This document shows, piece by piece, positions 32,670-45,962 of a stretch of DNA of 64,000 bases; positions within the stretch are counted from its first letter, which is position 1, and each line of letters begins with the position of its first letter. Position numbers and translations under genes: made by a program. The notes below the pieces were generated by a model. That model worked only from the letters and a program-made list of their open reading frames with translations, was not told where the DNA came from and ran no database searches. Source of the stretch: Chelonoidis abingdonii (Eukaryota; Chordata; Testudines; Testudinidae); contig NC_133771.1 in the NCBI RefSeq assembly GCF_003597395.2, positions 142,618,740 to 142,682,739 on the forward strand, in the 5' to 3' direction.

Positions 32670-32945
32670 AGGGTTTCTCTATGTGGGGATACTCAGGAAA
32701 GTGTATTAGGTGGGTGGGTTTTTGTTTTTTAAAATCTGAATTAACTAAAGGAGTGGATTTTTGGGTGTATTAGTTTAAACTGCATTAACTGTCTGTGGGG
32801 ACATTCATTTAGAAATTAAGGCCACTTTAATTCTGAATGAGTGTCCCCACAGATGTTTAGTGCACTTTATCCAATCCATCTTAAATCAACACCTTTTTAG
32901 TTAAATCAGATTGAAGTTTCCTGAGTATCCCTTTGTAGACCAGCA
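32670..32945. mobile_element. MITE with perfect 14-bp inner inverted repeat and central hairpin
   Basis: GGATACTCAGGAAA (32687-32700) is exactly complementary to 32917-32930. The centre folds again: 32793-32820 and 32825-32852 are largely complementary (CTGTGGGGACA/TGTCCCCACAG). Outer ends are degraded versions of a TCTA-containing terminus. It looks like a palindromic non-autonomous DNA transposon. Confidence 0.7.
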
Positions 32946-35550
32946 TTTAAAAAGGGCTGATGTATCTTCAGAACTACAGCATTGCAAAAATAATCCAGGA
33001 TAATCCATGATTTTGTGACAGAAGCATCAGTATGTCCTATTTACACTTAAAAAAAAATATATCCTTATTGTACCCAGAGCCCTCAAGTCAGGTCTTATCT
33101 GCACTATAGTCATAGCTCCCCCCGTCCCATATTCTTCTATCAGCTCGCCTCAACTTTGGAGTGACAGGGGGAGGATAATTGAGTTTCTCTGCCCCATTCA
33201 GTGTCAGTTTCAGAGTGGCCAGGGTGTGTCCTCCATAATGGAGGATTTAGTATATCCCTTTGGCCATAAGGAATTGTATGTATACCATTTCACTTTGCAC
33301 AGGCCAGCAAACAGTAATTATATGCTGGTGGAATAAAATGATCGTGTTGTCCAGAATTGAACTGGTGACCTACAGGTAGAAAACTTTTCTATTTCTTCTC
33401 AATCCCTTGAGCTATTAAAGGCAGAGAGAACCAAAATGTCTACCCCTTCTGGATCTTCCTCAGGTGCTGAGACTAAGCACAAAGGATTCTGAGTAATAAG
33501 TCAAATTTTGGTGCTCATGATCCATCCCTTTGTGTTTAGGCAGTGTAACAGACTGAGTAAGGTAGAAAGGAAAAGGAGCAGAGAAGAAATGGAAGGAGCA
33601 GCAATTTCCTAGGGATGAGGAGAGGCAGAAACAAGGTCAGGGTGTCTCTCCTCCCTCCCCCAAGATAAGAAAGCAAGTGTTTTGGACAACCCCTAATTTT
33701 GCTCCACTTTTATTCCCCACCCCACGGACTCCAGCAGCTGTTGCATCTTTCCTTCTGTATCTATTTCATGCTGCTTTTTTTCCTTTGTTTGCATTGCTCC
33801 ATGTCTTAGTAAGCAAATGTGTGTGGCACTTCACTGCATTCACCAGCCCTCACCTATTCATCACTTCAAGTGGGATGTAAAATTCAACAACTTTAAAATC
33901 AAAACCACCTTAAACACTGCTTCTGATGTGTTAATTTCTGCTTTTTTTGGTCAGGGAAGATGACTAGAAATCATCACTCTCCTCATAGATGAGAAACAGA
34001 GCTAGAATAGCCTGGAGAAGATGCAGAATAGCAAACTGAGGAAACCTGAATGACTAAAACAATGGGGACAATTTTGCAAGTAATATTTTGATAGAAAAAG
34101 TAAAATTATCCACTGCAGAGGAATGACAATGAATTGTCAATGTTCTAATTCTGCTCCAAGAGTAAAAAATGGAGATAAATATTTCAAATAATTAGCACTC
34201 ATTAATGCAATTGTTTTGCAATAGGAGTATCTGTTTCCAAAAATCTAGCTTGCAGCTGTGCCATGGTTTTAAAATGAACACCTTGTAGAAAACCTATTCA
34301 AATCAGCATTCAGTCCTTAAAACCTTGCTACATAATTAATATTTGCATTAATTAAGAATACAAAGCCAATGCTAGCTGCAGCACAAGGGTAAGAAACTGA
34401 CTACCCTTGACCCCTACTGATGTCAATGGGAGTCAAGGCTGTAAAGCACCTTGCCTTATTTTAGCTATGCAGAGTCCCAAATTGCAAAACACTTGGTTTT
34501 TGTTGTTTTTGTTCCAACTATTTTAATGGTGGGACCTATATTCTGTTCCCATTGACTTAAGCGGGAGCAGAGATAGGCAAATGTAAAGCATTTGGGGGAT
34601 TGAGAATCTCATGCTAATTTTTTATTTAACTTGATCTGCTATAAAAAAAAGTGTTGGAGACAATTTTTCATTAATAGTCTGGGCTAGATTCTGCCACCCT
34701 TCCTCATGCAGAGTAGCACCTTACTACTTTAGCAGTCCTAATGATTTTTGAAGAGACATAACTAAGGACTCCACAACATATGTGGGCAGACCTCAATCTG
34801 GATTACTCAGAGGAAGCTATTACTAAGCATGAGTCATAGAAAGAGGTGGCTTAGGGAAAGTTGAGAGCTCGTGTTGTCCATCTATCTCCTCCCTGCTGAG
34901 TCAGGACCAAGTATTCCTAGACTTTCCCTGATGGGTGTCTGCCCCTCTGTTTGTATCCTTCACCATAGATATATAATTGATACTACCCTATTTAATGTGT
35001 CATGGTTTTTTAAAAATAAAAACATGAAACTTGATTACAGCTGCTGTTCTCAACTTATCTGGCTAACTTCAAGAAGCCCAACTAGCTTGTTTTCTTTTGT
35101 TCTTTTCTTTTGGATTTTTAAGTCACAGTGAAGATGTAGCAATCTCTTGATGCAAAAGGAAGAAATGGTGTTCCTCCAAACTTCAGATGACACTATGCAA
35201 CTGTCAGCACAAAGTAGTTGAGCTGCTTAGGTTTTAAAAGCATGTGATGCTCACCCAGAGTTAGACACACAAGCTAGCATACCCAATGAAATTTTACATG
35301 CGTGGTCACCCAGAAACAGTAGTGACAGTTCTGAAAGATATATTGCACAGCATTCCATGTTTCTTACACATGCTTGACAATGCAAAAAGCTGGTACATAA
35401 CTCCTTAAAGATTTGCATAAGTGGAAAACCTTCAAACGTACTATTATTAAAACTGGAGCTGGTTGAAATAGTCAATGCAAATTCTATTTACTGCAAATTC
35501 AGTGTGTATTCTAATTTTCCTGTTTTCAAGTGATTTTTGAACACATTGAA
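32946..35550. other. No gene recognised
   Basis: AT-rich sequence with a few short frames lacking recognisable domains. Nothing supported. Confidence 0.4.
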
Positions 35551-36390
35551 CAGGGTTGCCCAGAGGATTCAGGGGCCCTGCAGCAAATCAATTTGGGGGG
35601 GCCCTTCCATAAAAAAAAGTTGCAATGCTATAGCATGTATTTGGAAATGTAAAAAATAACCAGTGAAATACATTCAAAAACTTTTAATTTGAGAATACAC
35701 AATACATTATTTAAAAACATTACGTGCTTTAATGATATGTATACATTTTCAATTACATAATGGGCTGTCGCTGGGTGATGGTGGTGATGATTGGTGCCAG
35801 TGGACTGTTGCTCCCTAGAGGTGGAGGTGGCACTATTGTTGCTCAGGGCTGGGTGGGGAGCTGGGCTCTGGGTCAGGGGGTGCCCAGTTCTCAGGGGCTG
35901 GGCTCAGAGCTGGGTGTCAGAGCTGCAGGGGGGTGCCTGGCTTGGGAGGGGCCTGGACTGGGCTCGGGGTTGTGGCGTGTCTGGCTCAGAGGGCCATCCC
36001 ATGCTGCTTCCTCCCGCCTCTCCCAGAGTTTCAGCACGCTGCGTCCAGGAGTGGCCCTGGACAGCACTGCAGTGCCCTGACTCCAGCGGGGCCTGAGCTC
36101 CTGCTGCGCAGCCTGGAGCCCCGCCTCTTTACCATACAGCTCCAAGCAGGAGGAGCTCAGGCCCAGGGCTGCCATCGGGAGGCAAGTGGGGCAATTTGTC
36201 CTGGGCACCGCAGGGGCCCCCACAAGAATACTGGAGGCTCCCCTCTGCCTTCCCCCATCCCCCAGTGCCTCAGCACACCGAGTCCAGGAGCGGCCCTGGA
36301 CAGAGCTAAAGCAAAACCATCCCAGGTTGGCTTGGGGACCCTAACCCATCTCTCTCCACCAGGTGACTGGAAGAGAGGAGGACTGACTGC
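35551..36390. mobile_element. GC-rich CAGGG-ended element, internally duplicated
   Basis: The left end CAGGGTTGCCCAGAGG is followed by an AT-rich 180-bp section and then a G/C-rich body. Inside, about 36005-36064 is repeated at 36245-36304 with exactly 240-bp spacing (core TCCAGGAG.GGCCCTGGACAG). GGGCACCGCAGGGGCCCC near 36204 resembles the end of related elements. The right boundary is unclear because a broken PLE starts at about 36405. Many overlapping open frames here are GC-content artefacts. Confidence 0.5.
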
Positions 36391-36404
36391 ATGTGCACGT
36401 GTCC

Positions 36405-37500
36405 CTGAATAGATATGTGGACAGAGTTGGCAATGGGCTTTGTTGCAAGGACAGGTTCCTGGGTTAGTGGTTTTTTGTTGGTGGTGAGTATTTGCTTCGG
36501 GTTGGGGGGCTGCCTGTAAGCAAGGACTGGCCTGTCTCCCAAGATCTGTGAGAGTGATGGATTGTTCTTCAGGATAGGTTGTAGATCTTTGATGATGCAC
36601 TGGAGAGGCTTTAGGGGGTTGAAGGTGACTGCTAGTGGCGTTCTGTTACTTTCTTGTTGGGCCTGTCCTATAGTAGGTGACTTCTGGGTACTCTTCTGGC
36701 TCTGTCGGTCTGTTTCTTCACTTCAGCAGGTGGATATTGTAGTTGTAAGACTGCTTGATAGAGATCTTGTAGGTGTTTGCCTCCTCTCTGAGGGGTTGGA
36801 GCAAATGCGATTGTATTGTAGAGCTTGGCTTTAGACAGTAGATTGTGTGGTCTGGATGAAAGCTGGAGGCATGTAGGTAAGTATAGCAGTCAGTAGGTTT
36901 CTGGTATAGGGTGGTGGTTATGTGACCATTACTTATTAGCACTGTAGTGTCCAGGAAGTGGATCTCTTGTGTGGACTGGTCCAGTCTGAGGTTGATGTGG
37001 GGTTGAAATCATGGTGGAATTCCTCAAGGGCGGCTTTTTCATAGGTCCTGATGATGACGATGATGTCATTAATGTAGCGCAAGTAGAGCAGAGGCGTTAG
37101 GGGACGAGAGCTGAGGAAACGTTGTTCTAAGTCAGCCATAAATATGTTGGCATGCTGTGGGGCCATGCAGGTATCCATAGCAGTGCCGCTGATTTGAAGG
37201 TATATGTTGTCCTCACCCATAACTATTTCACATTTGGGGACAAAGTCACAAAGTTCTGCCACCAGGTTTGCTGTGATATTATCAGGGATACTGTTCCTGA
37301 TGGCTTGTAGTCCATCTTTGTGTGGAATGTTGGTATAGAGGGCTTCTACATCCATAGTGGCTAGGATGATGTTTTTAGGCAGATCACCAATGGATTGTAG
37401 TTTCCTCAGGAAGTCAGTGATGTCTCCAAGATAGCTAGCAGTGCTGGTAGTGTAGGGTCTGAGGAGGGAGTCTACCCTTTCTGTCTGTGTGCCATCATTT
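36405..37500 (-). pseudogene. Degenerate antisense Penelope-like element (RT fragments)
   Basis: On the minus strand the RT region is recognisable in several broken frames: motif A TMDVEALYTNIPH-like (MDVEALYTNIPHKDG at 37355), motif B SGTAMDTCMAPQHANIFM and motif C reading YIND instead of YIDD, so a catalytic aspartate is replaced. After frameshifts come AYRQPPNPKQIL and CQLCPHIYS, matching residues 381-421 of the protein at 6330-8036. Similarity stops near 36405, so the GIY-YIG nuclease and tail are absent. Upstream of motif A it extends about 120 bp further than the first copy. Confidence 0.85.
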
Positions 37501-40500
37501 TAGCTGGAACATAAAAACAAAGTCCTCCTGGTGGCTTGGAGCCATTAACAGCTCATTGTATTTTTAATGAAGTGGATTGCTAACTAGAATTGTGCATGTC
37601 ATTCATAGTAATCCCAAAGCAGGCAAAACTTACCTTTTTCTGGCTTTATTATTAGCCTAAAACTTGGCCTGTGTTCTGAAAGGTTTGAAGCTTACAAACC
37701 TGTTGGTGAGCCCATTAGAGTTGGCACAAACCTGAACAGTGTAGGGACATGCCTTTTATTTACACTAGATTCCTCTTCCCAAAACCAGGTTGGTTAACAA
37801 CTTCTCTTCTGGCACAATGGAACTCACTCCACTCAGGACAAAGCTAGTCTGTGTGGGTGACAAAGGAGCCGGTCGGAACTTCCACAGGCACTAAACCCTC
37901 ACAAACCTCACTCTCTAGTCCAAGGGCAAGATACATTTTTCTTTAGCCTTGCAATCTCTAAACATCTAACATGAACACTTAAACCAAAAACCCTACCAAA
38001 ATGAACACTCCACTAGACTTACGTATACTTCTGGGGAGAGGATGAAAACATCTGCCACTTTTATATTGCTTAACGTGTTACTTGAAGGTCCTCTACACTA
38101 TGGTAATGTGCTATAAGACCCCCATATTTCTTTTTTGCTGTCTCCTAATAGGATGTGGTCATGGCCTGTGAACTCCCCTCAGTGTTTTCTGTGGTGGTCA
38201 CTCTCTCTCAATTCCCTTAATTATCCTTAATATTTGGCACATATGAAGAATCCTAGAGAGTGTGCAAAACCCTGGCCTCATTCAAATCTTTGAGAGTTTT
38301 ACCATACTTCAGTGGGGCTAGGATTTAATCCTTATTTTCATTTCTCTCAAGGAGGTGACCCAACACGGTGACTTCAGTATTCATAGCAAACTGACAATAT
38401 AGCCTCTGAGGAGGAGAAGAGGGGGAAAGATGTAAATAAGAATGGAGATCAAAAGTGGAAGCACCAAATTAAAGCAGTAAAGACCTAACAAAATGACAGA
38501 CTAATGGCAGAGATATGTTAAGAGTCAAACTAAATGTGGTATGGTAGATGATATACTCCATTCATAAGCAGTCTGAGAGGAAGACAGTTGGAGAAGCTAC
38601 AGAATCTTTTCCTGGATGTGGCTTAATTTCTTGTCTGAAAGCCTGGTGAGAGCAGAAGCTACTGATGTCATGCTGATCACTGGGGGGGATCTGCAACCCA
38701 GAGCAGAAGCAATGGAAAAAGTCAGTGGCTGTGCAGGGATAAGATAAGGGTCAAGTAGAAGCTGCCCTTTGAAAGTGGCAATCCAATTACCACGAGGTAT
38801 GGTTATCCTATGATGGCCATTAGTTTGTCACAATTGTCTCACTAGAAACTGTTGGATGCTGTTGACATGAGAAGCAGTACACTACTATCACCAGTTCTCT
38901 GGTTACTCCACCTGTTCTTTGCCTTAGGTTGGTGACACACTCCAGATGGATTTTCTTGGTGATTCTTCTAAAGCTGTAGAATTGCTCTTCATTCCATCTT
39001 TTTTTTTAAATGCACTGCTTCCAAATACTTATTTTCCTATGCTTTTTTCCATCTAATATTATCTGAGTTAATTAGCCCAAGGTGAATGTAATTAAGCCTT
39101 CTCAGTGATGCTCCCATCTCTGCTGATCTCTACATATTACTCCATATATTTGTTTTAAAAAAAAAATCATTCATCCCAGGTCTTAGTTGTGGAGATGAGT
39201 CATTTTATATAACTGGAAGTAATTTTGATTCTGGAAAGTCCAGTTACCTCCATGGTTGACACAATTTCCAATTAAATATTATTGGATTACCCCCAGCTGT
39301 TTGTATAATCACTATTTTAATAATCATACATAAAATTCACAGCCTGAGTAGCAAAATATGAAAAATCAACTGCATAATTGACTTTACCCACATATAACCA
39401 AATAGTCCTGTAGAGACCAATTTTGTATTCTGTGGGTAATCTAAAGTACTCAGCAAATTTTGCTGTGTTCTGTATTCTATGTGGACAGTTTAGATAAAGG
39501 TCCATTTAGCCAGATGGGACAGGTTACTTCTAGGGCTGGTGTTGGGGATACGCTACATAAGTGGCAGACTTGAGAGCTTCTCCCTCCCCAAAAAACAAAG
39601 AGTACCAGGTAGGAGCCACTTGTAAAGGCCAATACAGTTTTGAGATCTGTACTTTTAAGGGGGCCATCTAGCCTGCAGCAGTGGTCAGAACCAGGAACTG
39701 TCACAATAACATGACTCCAGCCTGCTCCACCAACCAGGCAAAGCACATGTGATAGGACAGCAGTGGCTTAGGCCTCAATCTCTCAAGTATTGAAGTGTTG
39801 CCCAAGTTACTTGTCTTTTTGAAGGATAAGATAGCACTATACCTACAGTTAAATATCTTGGTATGTTAACACTGAAGTATGATCAGCTATGACAGCTGCC
39901 CACCTGATGTGATCTGAGTTACCCAATTTGAATTTTTTCCTGTTTGCCTATATTATCAAAGCTTTCCACTTATCTCTCACTGCTCTGGGACTAGACAACA
40001 ATGCTAGCAAACAAAGATTTACTGACCAGTATTTTCAAAAGTGACTAATTCTGGGTGCTCAACTGATGCACCTTAAAGATCGGTGATTTTTTTTTAAGCG
40101 GAAGCATTCATTTCTACATGAAAATTGGGGCCCCTTTAATCTGTATTAGTTTAGAAACTCAAGTGGAAGCACTCAATTGCAAGTCACTTCTGGAAAAATC
40201 TTAAATATTGTTTTTGATTTGTCATGGCATATGGTTCCATAGCTCTCTGGAACGGCTTCTAATTTGTGATGTGTTTTCTTAATGCCTCATGAAGCTCAAG
40301 GAAATTCATTCGCTTTTAACTCAGGTCAACATGGTTCATTCTATTCAATCTAGTCAGTATTGGAGTTCTCTCTCTAGCGAAAGCCAGAGTGATGCCCATC
40401 GGAAAACTCTTAGAGCACTTCACTGTATTCAAAAATAAATCTGCGTGTATGTCATGCACCGTACTTTCTGGCTTTTTTCTTTCCCTATTTTTATTAGAGA

Positions 40501-40739
40501 TTTGTGTGAAAGCAAAAACATTGAGTGCAGCTGTTTTTGCTTTGTATTCCTTGCTTGGAGTCACAATCCTCTGTGAGATACCAGTGAAATGTGGGGTTTT
40601 TTTGGCTACTTTATGCCTTATCTCATGCCTGTCCCCTTGGAACAGATATGGCAGAGAGGCTCAGCAAAATGTCTAGATACCTCAGCCACGTTCACTACAA
40701 TGACTGAAGGAAAGGGGTACCATAAGAACCTGTCTACCA
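37501..40739. other. No gene recognised
   Basis: Over 3 kb without a convincing exon or definable repeat. Confidence 0.4.
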
Positions 40740-41487
40740 CTGGAGGATACCTCTGTACTGGGGTGTGTGAAGTTCTCTACCTCATGGAAACACCCTGCAC
40801 CCCATGTTCATCCTTATAAAATGATTATGTCCAATGCAAAGTTTGTCAGGTGTCTTTCAAAGGCTCATGATGCACTGAGCATTGTTATAGGTGGTAATGT
40901 CATGTATATAGTTATGAGGCTGAAAATGTGGCCTCATGGCTTAAAACAAGCCCAGGCAAAACTCTCTCCAGGAGCAGAGGGACAGTTCACACCTCATCTG
41001 GGCATGTATGGGACAAACCCAGCACAGCTGCACAGGAACAAAGAACACTGGCCTGGGTGGTAACAAAGGATCTGTTGGACTCTCAAGTGAGTCACCCCCC
41101 TTCCCTTGGACAGTTTGGGACTACAATGCGGTAATACTCACGTGACCCTGAAGGGGGAGGCAAAGCCAAGGGATGGGGGAGAACATGATAAAAGGAAGAG
41201 ACATTTGCCATGCTCTTTCTCTTTCTCCCACCTCCATCTATAGACATCACCACCAAGTGACTGAAGTGCTGATCAAAGGGGAGAGCCTGGCTGAAGAGCA
41301 ACCAGTCATCTTGTGATGAGAAGCATCTAAGTTTGTAAGGGCACTGAAAGTGTTCACACACATGCTAGAGGCTGTGTGTGAACAGCTAAGGAGTGGGGGA
41401 TCTCACAGCAGAGCAGGGTAAGGCTGGCTCCTAAAGTCAAGAATTGGAGTGACCTAGCAGATCACCACCCCAGCTAACACCAGGGGA
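40740..41487 (+). mobile_element. LTR-type sequence with TATA-like box, internally deleted
   Basis: The succession CCCAGGCAAAACTCTC, GGGACAGTTCACACC, GTTGGACTCTCAAGTGAGTCACC, GATAAAAGGAAGAGAC (TATA-like, about 41188) and ACATCACCACCAAGTGACTGAAG fits an LTR family I associate with turtles. At about 41355 it jumps to GCTAGAGGCTGTGTGTGAACAGC...GCAGATCACC, apparently skipping a middle part. Ends and target duplication could not be fixed. Confidence 0.5.
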
Positions 41488-43139
41488 ATGCTTCCCAGTT
41501 TCTAATAGATTTTTATAGCAGGTCTATTGATTCTTCTGTAAGTGGCTCTCAATCTCTGTTAAAGGTCCCAATGAGTTTGAAAGTCTGACACATACTGTGG
41601 CTGTGAAGTTGTGTGTGTTAAATTCTGTATAGATGTTACTATTGAATGACTAATTTCATGGTTGACTTCATCACTGAGTTGGGATTTATATTAGGGTGTG
41701 TGAGGAGGACATAGCAAGGTCAACTAGCCATTAGAGGTGTATAATTGTCTTATTTTGGAGAGGTGTCTAGAATGCATCACAGTTCTTCTAGGTCTCTTCC
41801 ATTCATCAATTCTTCTCTTTTGTCATTGTGCCCCACAAATTCCACTTACAAGTGTCCTGAAATGCTGCTGCAGTCTTGGTGAAAAACATTAGCACTGTTC
41901 CTGATCACAAGGAGTCACTTAACTAAATTATTTACGTTGGTCTGAGCTCTGCTACCCATTTGGTGGGTCAACAATGTAGTAGCTGATAGATTCAGCAAGA
42001 ATGTGGTCTCTAACTCAGTCTTCTATCCAAAGGTCCCCTCCACTCCAAACACACAGTTGTCTGTAACCAATTGAGTGGTGCGGGTGGGGGGGGAGGAGGC
42101 ATCCTCTTTCTCTCCTCTTTCTGAGATCACAACTGTTAGATGATCCAACTGGAGAAGATGGCATCTTAGTCTTTTGTGTCCTCCTTATGTCATGCCTCAG
42201 CCCACTAATAGCACCCTAGCTCGAATGGCAGGGTCTGTGCTGAAGGTTCTGGCTTCTTTTTCTACAGAATGAAGAATTGTGTATATATATAGCTGTGGCT
42301 CATTTTAAGTGAGCATGTGGGGAAAACTTGAGCAAAATCCCTCAGACGGGAGAGTGTAAGAAAAAGAAACATTTTCCCTGTTTGTGTTAATTCTAATCCA
42401 TAATTTTTAAGCAAGATTTTTTTTTCCTGTTCAAATTAACGTAACTGAAACCGTTGGAGAACACCTTTATTGAAGACCCTTCAGTTAAGGGCTAAGAACT
42501 CATCATCTACATTTGAGTTATCCAAGAAATCCTCTATTGTGTATTTTTTTTTAAAAGATCTGATATTCGTATTACCTACTTCTTAACATCTTTTTTTTTT
42601 TTAAAAAAAGAGTGCGGGGCAGCATAGATAGCAATGCTGGCAGTTAAGGTTGCCTGATGCTTTCCATTTTAAGACCCTGTTTTCAGTTCATATCTTTACC
42701 ACACTTTAACTAATTGGGTTGAAATTTTCCATGCTGGGTGTCTGCCTAGGGCTTATTTTTTTTTCAGCAAAAATAAGTCCTGCTATTTCTCAGAATGAGG
42801 TTTTAGCAGAACAACCTACCTTTCTATGTTTAATAAACCCCTTGCAACCATTTAGTTGAAATTCTATAACCTCTGTAGTCTGGCACAGGGACTCAAAACT
42901 GGGGAAGGGGTCATCCTGGTTTCGCGATTCCTGTAGGGGTGAAAATACTCACATTTATAGTTGCCAGCCTCTGAGACTTATTAGGAAATTGATAGCTGAA
43001 TTCCTGGAAGACTTCATCTGCACTGAGCATGCTGCAGGGGATGAAGTACTTATAGAGGGTGTTGTCTGTAGGACCTCTGCCCCATTTGTTGCAGATGTTG
43101 GAAGGTGTGTAATGAATGAAACCAGAGACTGCAGGAAGA
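41488..43139. other. No gene recognised
   Basis: Nothing supported beyond homopolymer T/A tracts near 42590. Confidence 0.4.
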
Positions 43140-43670
43140 GAGGATGGTCTTGTGGTTTAGGGACTCGAATGCTTCCCTGGAAAATTGGATTCTATTCCTG
43201 GCTCTTCCAGATTTTTTGTGTGATGCTGAGCAAGTCTCTTAAACCATACTTTTCCTAGGAGATCATGAATTGTGAGTGTTTTTTTCTCATTTTCTGGGTG
43301 CTTCTCTTGAGACCCTGAGGTCTAGTCTACAGAAGCTGTGAGCGCACTCAGCTGCAACTGATGTCAGTGGGAGTTGTGTATGTATAAGGTGTCATAGGAT
43401 GCTGACTCCTCTGAAAAATCAAGCCTGTGGTATCACATTTGGCACCCAGAAAATGAGAAACTCGGGTAGCGGTCACCTGTACAAAATTTGGTTGTTAAGT
43501 GATGCTTAACTTCAGTGGACACTTTCTACATTTTCTCTGCCTCAGTTTTCATCTGTGAAAAAGGGATAATACCCCATCAACTCACTGGGCTGTTGTAAAA
43601 ATTAATTTGTGTAATGCTCAGATACTATTAGCATCGTGGAAAGCACATAAGAATTATTTTTTCTATTCAG
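43140..43670 (+). mobile_element. MIR-like SINE split by a foreign segment
   Basis: The head and body (TGTGGTTTAGGGACTCGAATG, GATTCTATTCCTGGC, GATGCTGAGCAAGTCTCTTAA) lie at about 43143-43245. The continuation (CTCTGCCTCAGTTTTCATC, GGGATAATACC, GGGCTGTTG, GCTCAGATACTATTAG) resumes at 43536-43640. The intervening roughly 285 bp is unrelated. Confidence 0.6.
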
Positions 43671-44540
43671 AACAGAATTTGAGAAGTTTGTAGTAAATCA
43701 TCACATGGAATAAAAAAAATGAAATATTGAATAGCTGCTAATTCAATGAGCACCACTTGCTTTCAGATGACGTGTTTTGCCCTGTAGGAAAAAAAAATAG
43801 TATGTTGCCGTGTAAATAGATATATCATAATGCATATGCACTAGGAAGTTGAATTAAGGTTACACAGGCAATCTGCATCCTAGCATTTCCTAACTTTTGA
43901 ATTCTTCACTTTGCAATCTTGGTATCTTTCATGTGGTTTTAAATCTAATATTGTAGAGAAAACAAAGTAACCAACCCATTCTTCTTCCCCTTGCTGGTAA
44001 ATTTTAATGTGTAAAAGTAGTTGAGGATCTCCCAGAAAAGGACTATTGTTCCAAAGTAGTATTACTTCCGAATTCCCTCCCTGTCCAATCTCAGTTAACT
44101 AATCACCAGAAGCATTGATATGTAATTCTCCTGGTTCAGAAAACTCAAATCCTCAGCTTCCTTGCCATTCCCTGTCATGTATCTGAAGGCAAAAAAGAAA
44201 ATTGCATTCAGAACTCAGGTCATGCCACAACAGAGGATCTCATGCTAAATGCTGGGTGAAGTTTTTGGCAACACAGTTAGTATTTCTGCTTCTTCCAAGA
44301 TGACTGATGCTTACAGCAATTTGAATTTCTCTGCAGGTTAGATATAACTTTTGGCAGATTTCAGACTCTTTTGGTGTGTGCCCAACAGGAGAAAACTAAT
44401 GTGTTCTGGTGTGTCTCCTACAAAATGTGGAAGAAAAGGTCTCTCCCTGTATAAGTTATGGACAGTTTGATTCTCCCTTTTAAGATCAGGGTTGAATACT
44501 ACTTATACCACACTCAACTGTAGAGTATGAATTGCTTTTC
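43671..44540. other. No gene recognised
   Basis: Nothing supported. Confidence 0.4.
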
Positions 44541-44706
44541 ATATGCAGGTAAGCATTGTCTCCATTTTACAGATGAGAAAACTGAGGCCCAGTGAGATGA
44601 AGTGACTTGCCCAAGAATGGTGGCAGAATACCATGCATAGAATCCATGTTTCCTGACTCCTAGTCCAGTGCCACTAGACCTTGCTGTTTTTCCTCTGACA
44701 AATGGG
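44541..44706 (-). mobile_element. tRNA-derived SINE, MIR-like
   Basis: Minus strand: tRNA-like head GGTCTAGTGGCACTGGACTAGG, then body CTTGGGCAAGTCACTTCATC, CTGGGCCTCAGTTTTCTC and ATCTGTAAAATGG. This is the best preserved copy of the family seen at 4228-4352 and 45770-45960. Confidence 0.75.
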
Positions 44707-45769
44707 GTAAGGAGGTTTAATATGGTAAAATGGAAAACCTTATATTGTTCAAAATGCACAGTACTCCTTGAGCAGATCAGTTAACTTCAGTGGGACAATG
44801 TGAGGACTGAAGTACTCCTTAAATCATAAGATGGCCTCAGAATTTGTTGCAAAAGTTTCTCACACAATTAAATATTTCTCTGCAACAGCCAACTTCCTAC
44901 AGCTCAGGAAAAACTATGTTTAATGGGTACCCTTTCTGATCATTATCTCTGCAAGGAAACAGTGGAATATTCAAACTCTGTTTTGAATGCTCTATTCCAA
45001 GAGCTTGTATCTTTGAGTGACCTTTTCAGAGAAGTGTATAGTAATGTGCAGTTGCCACTCAATCACACCCTTTTCAACCTCTGCACCTCAAGAGACACCC
45101 CTGCCATTCCTGCTCTGTCAACACCAGCAACTCTCCAGAGAGAATGTTCTGCCCTCATTTGAATAAGATTCTATCTTGTCATTGAAGGAGTTATAACTAA
45201 GATGTGGCCAAAGGCCTGTTCTTGCAACCTTTCCTCTTGTAAGATGTCATCCCTTACAGCTGAAGCCAATGGGATTACTTGGAGTAAAGTTCTTTCACAC
45301 AGCTAAGAACCAGAATGTTGGGTCCTACATCCTGCTCACTTTACCCACATGAATAGTCTAATTGACTTTATTTTCTCTAGCCACTCTGGTTCTAATGAAC
45401 AAAAGCTGCAGTCAACAATGATGTATCCTCCTGCGTTACTCTCTGTAACAGGAAAGTAAACAGAAAAATATCTTCCCAAACTGCAGTTCAGTACCGTCCT
45501 GTGAACTTAAGTACACTGGCCAGTATTGCCAAAGACAATCCTCTCCTGCCTCTCGCTCTTACCTGGGGAAAGGGGAAAAACTCCAGCTCGGCTCTCCATT
45601 GTTATGGAGACAACTCCGAGTAAAGGCAAGAAGGATGTGTGTGAAATTACATCATGAATAAATACTTTAAATGAGGGGGAAAAAAACTGCAAACATAGGT
45701 GGGTGATGGCTAATTCAGCTCCACACTCATAAACTCCCTCTTTGCCACCTCCTCTAGGGTGAAAGGAAA

Positions 45770-45962
45770 GGTTAAGGCTCTGGTATGGGATTGGGAGGCC
45801 TGGCTTCAATTATCTCCTCCACTCCACTACTTCCTGTGTGACCTTGGGCAAGTCATTTATACTTTACCTTCAATCCCCATCCATAAAAGAGGGATAATAG
45901 AAATCTGCCTCCTGGGATGTTTTCAGGATAAATGTGTTAAAGATTGTGAGGCTCTCAGATAC
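45770..45962 (+). mobile_element. MIR-like SINE
   Basis: Contains ACTTCCTGTGTGACCTTGGG, CAAGTCATTTATACTTTACC, AAAAGAGGGATAATAG and the tail GTTAAAGATTGTGAGGCTCTC. The head is partly degraded (ATGGGATTGGGAGGCCTGGC). Confidence 0.7.

Noticed and set aside
35760..36412. Overlapping 100-160-codon frames on both strands
   Set aside because: G/C-rich repetitive sequence opens several frames at once; no domain or conserved motif.
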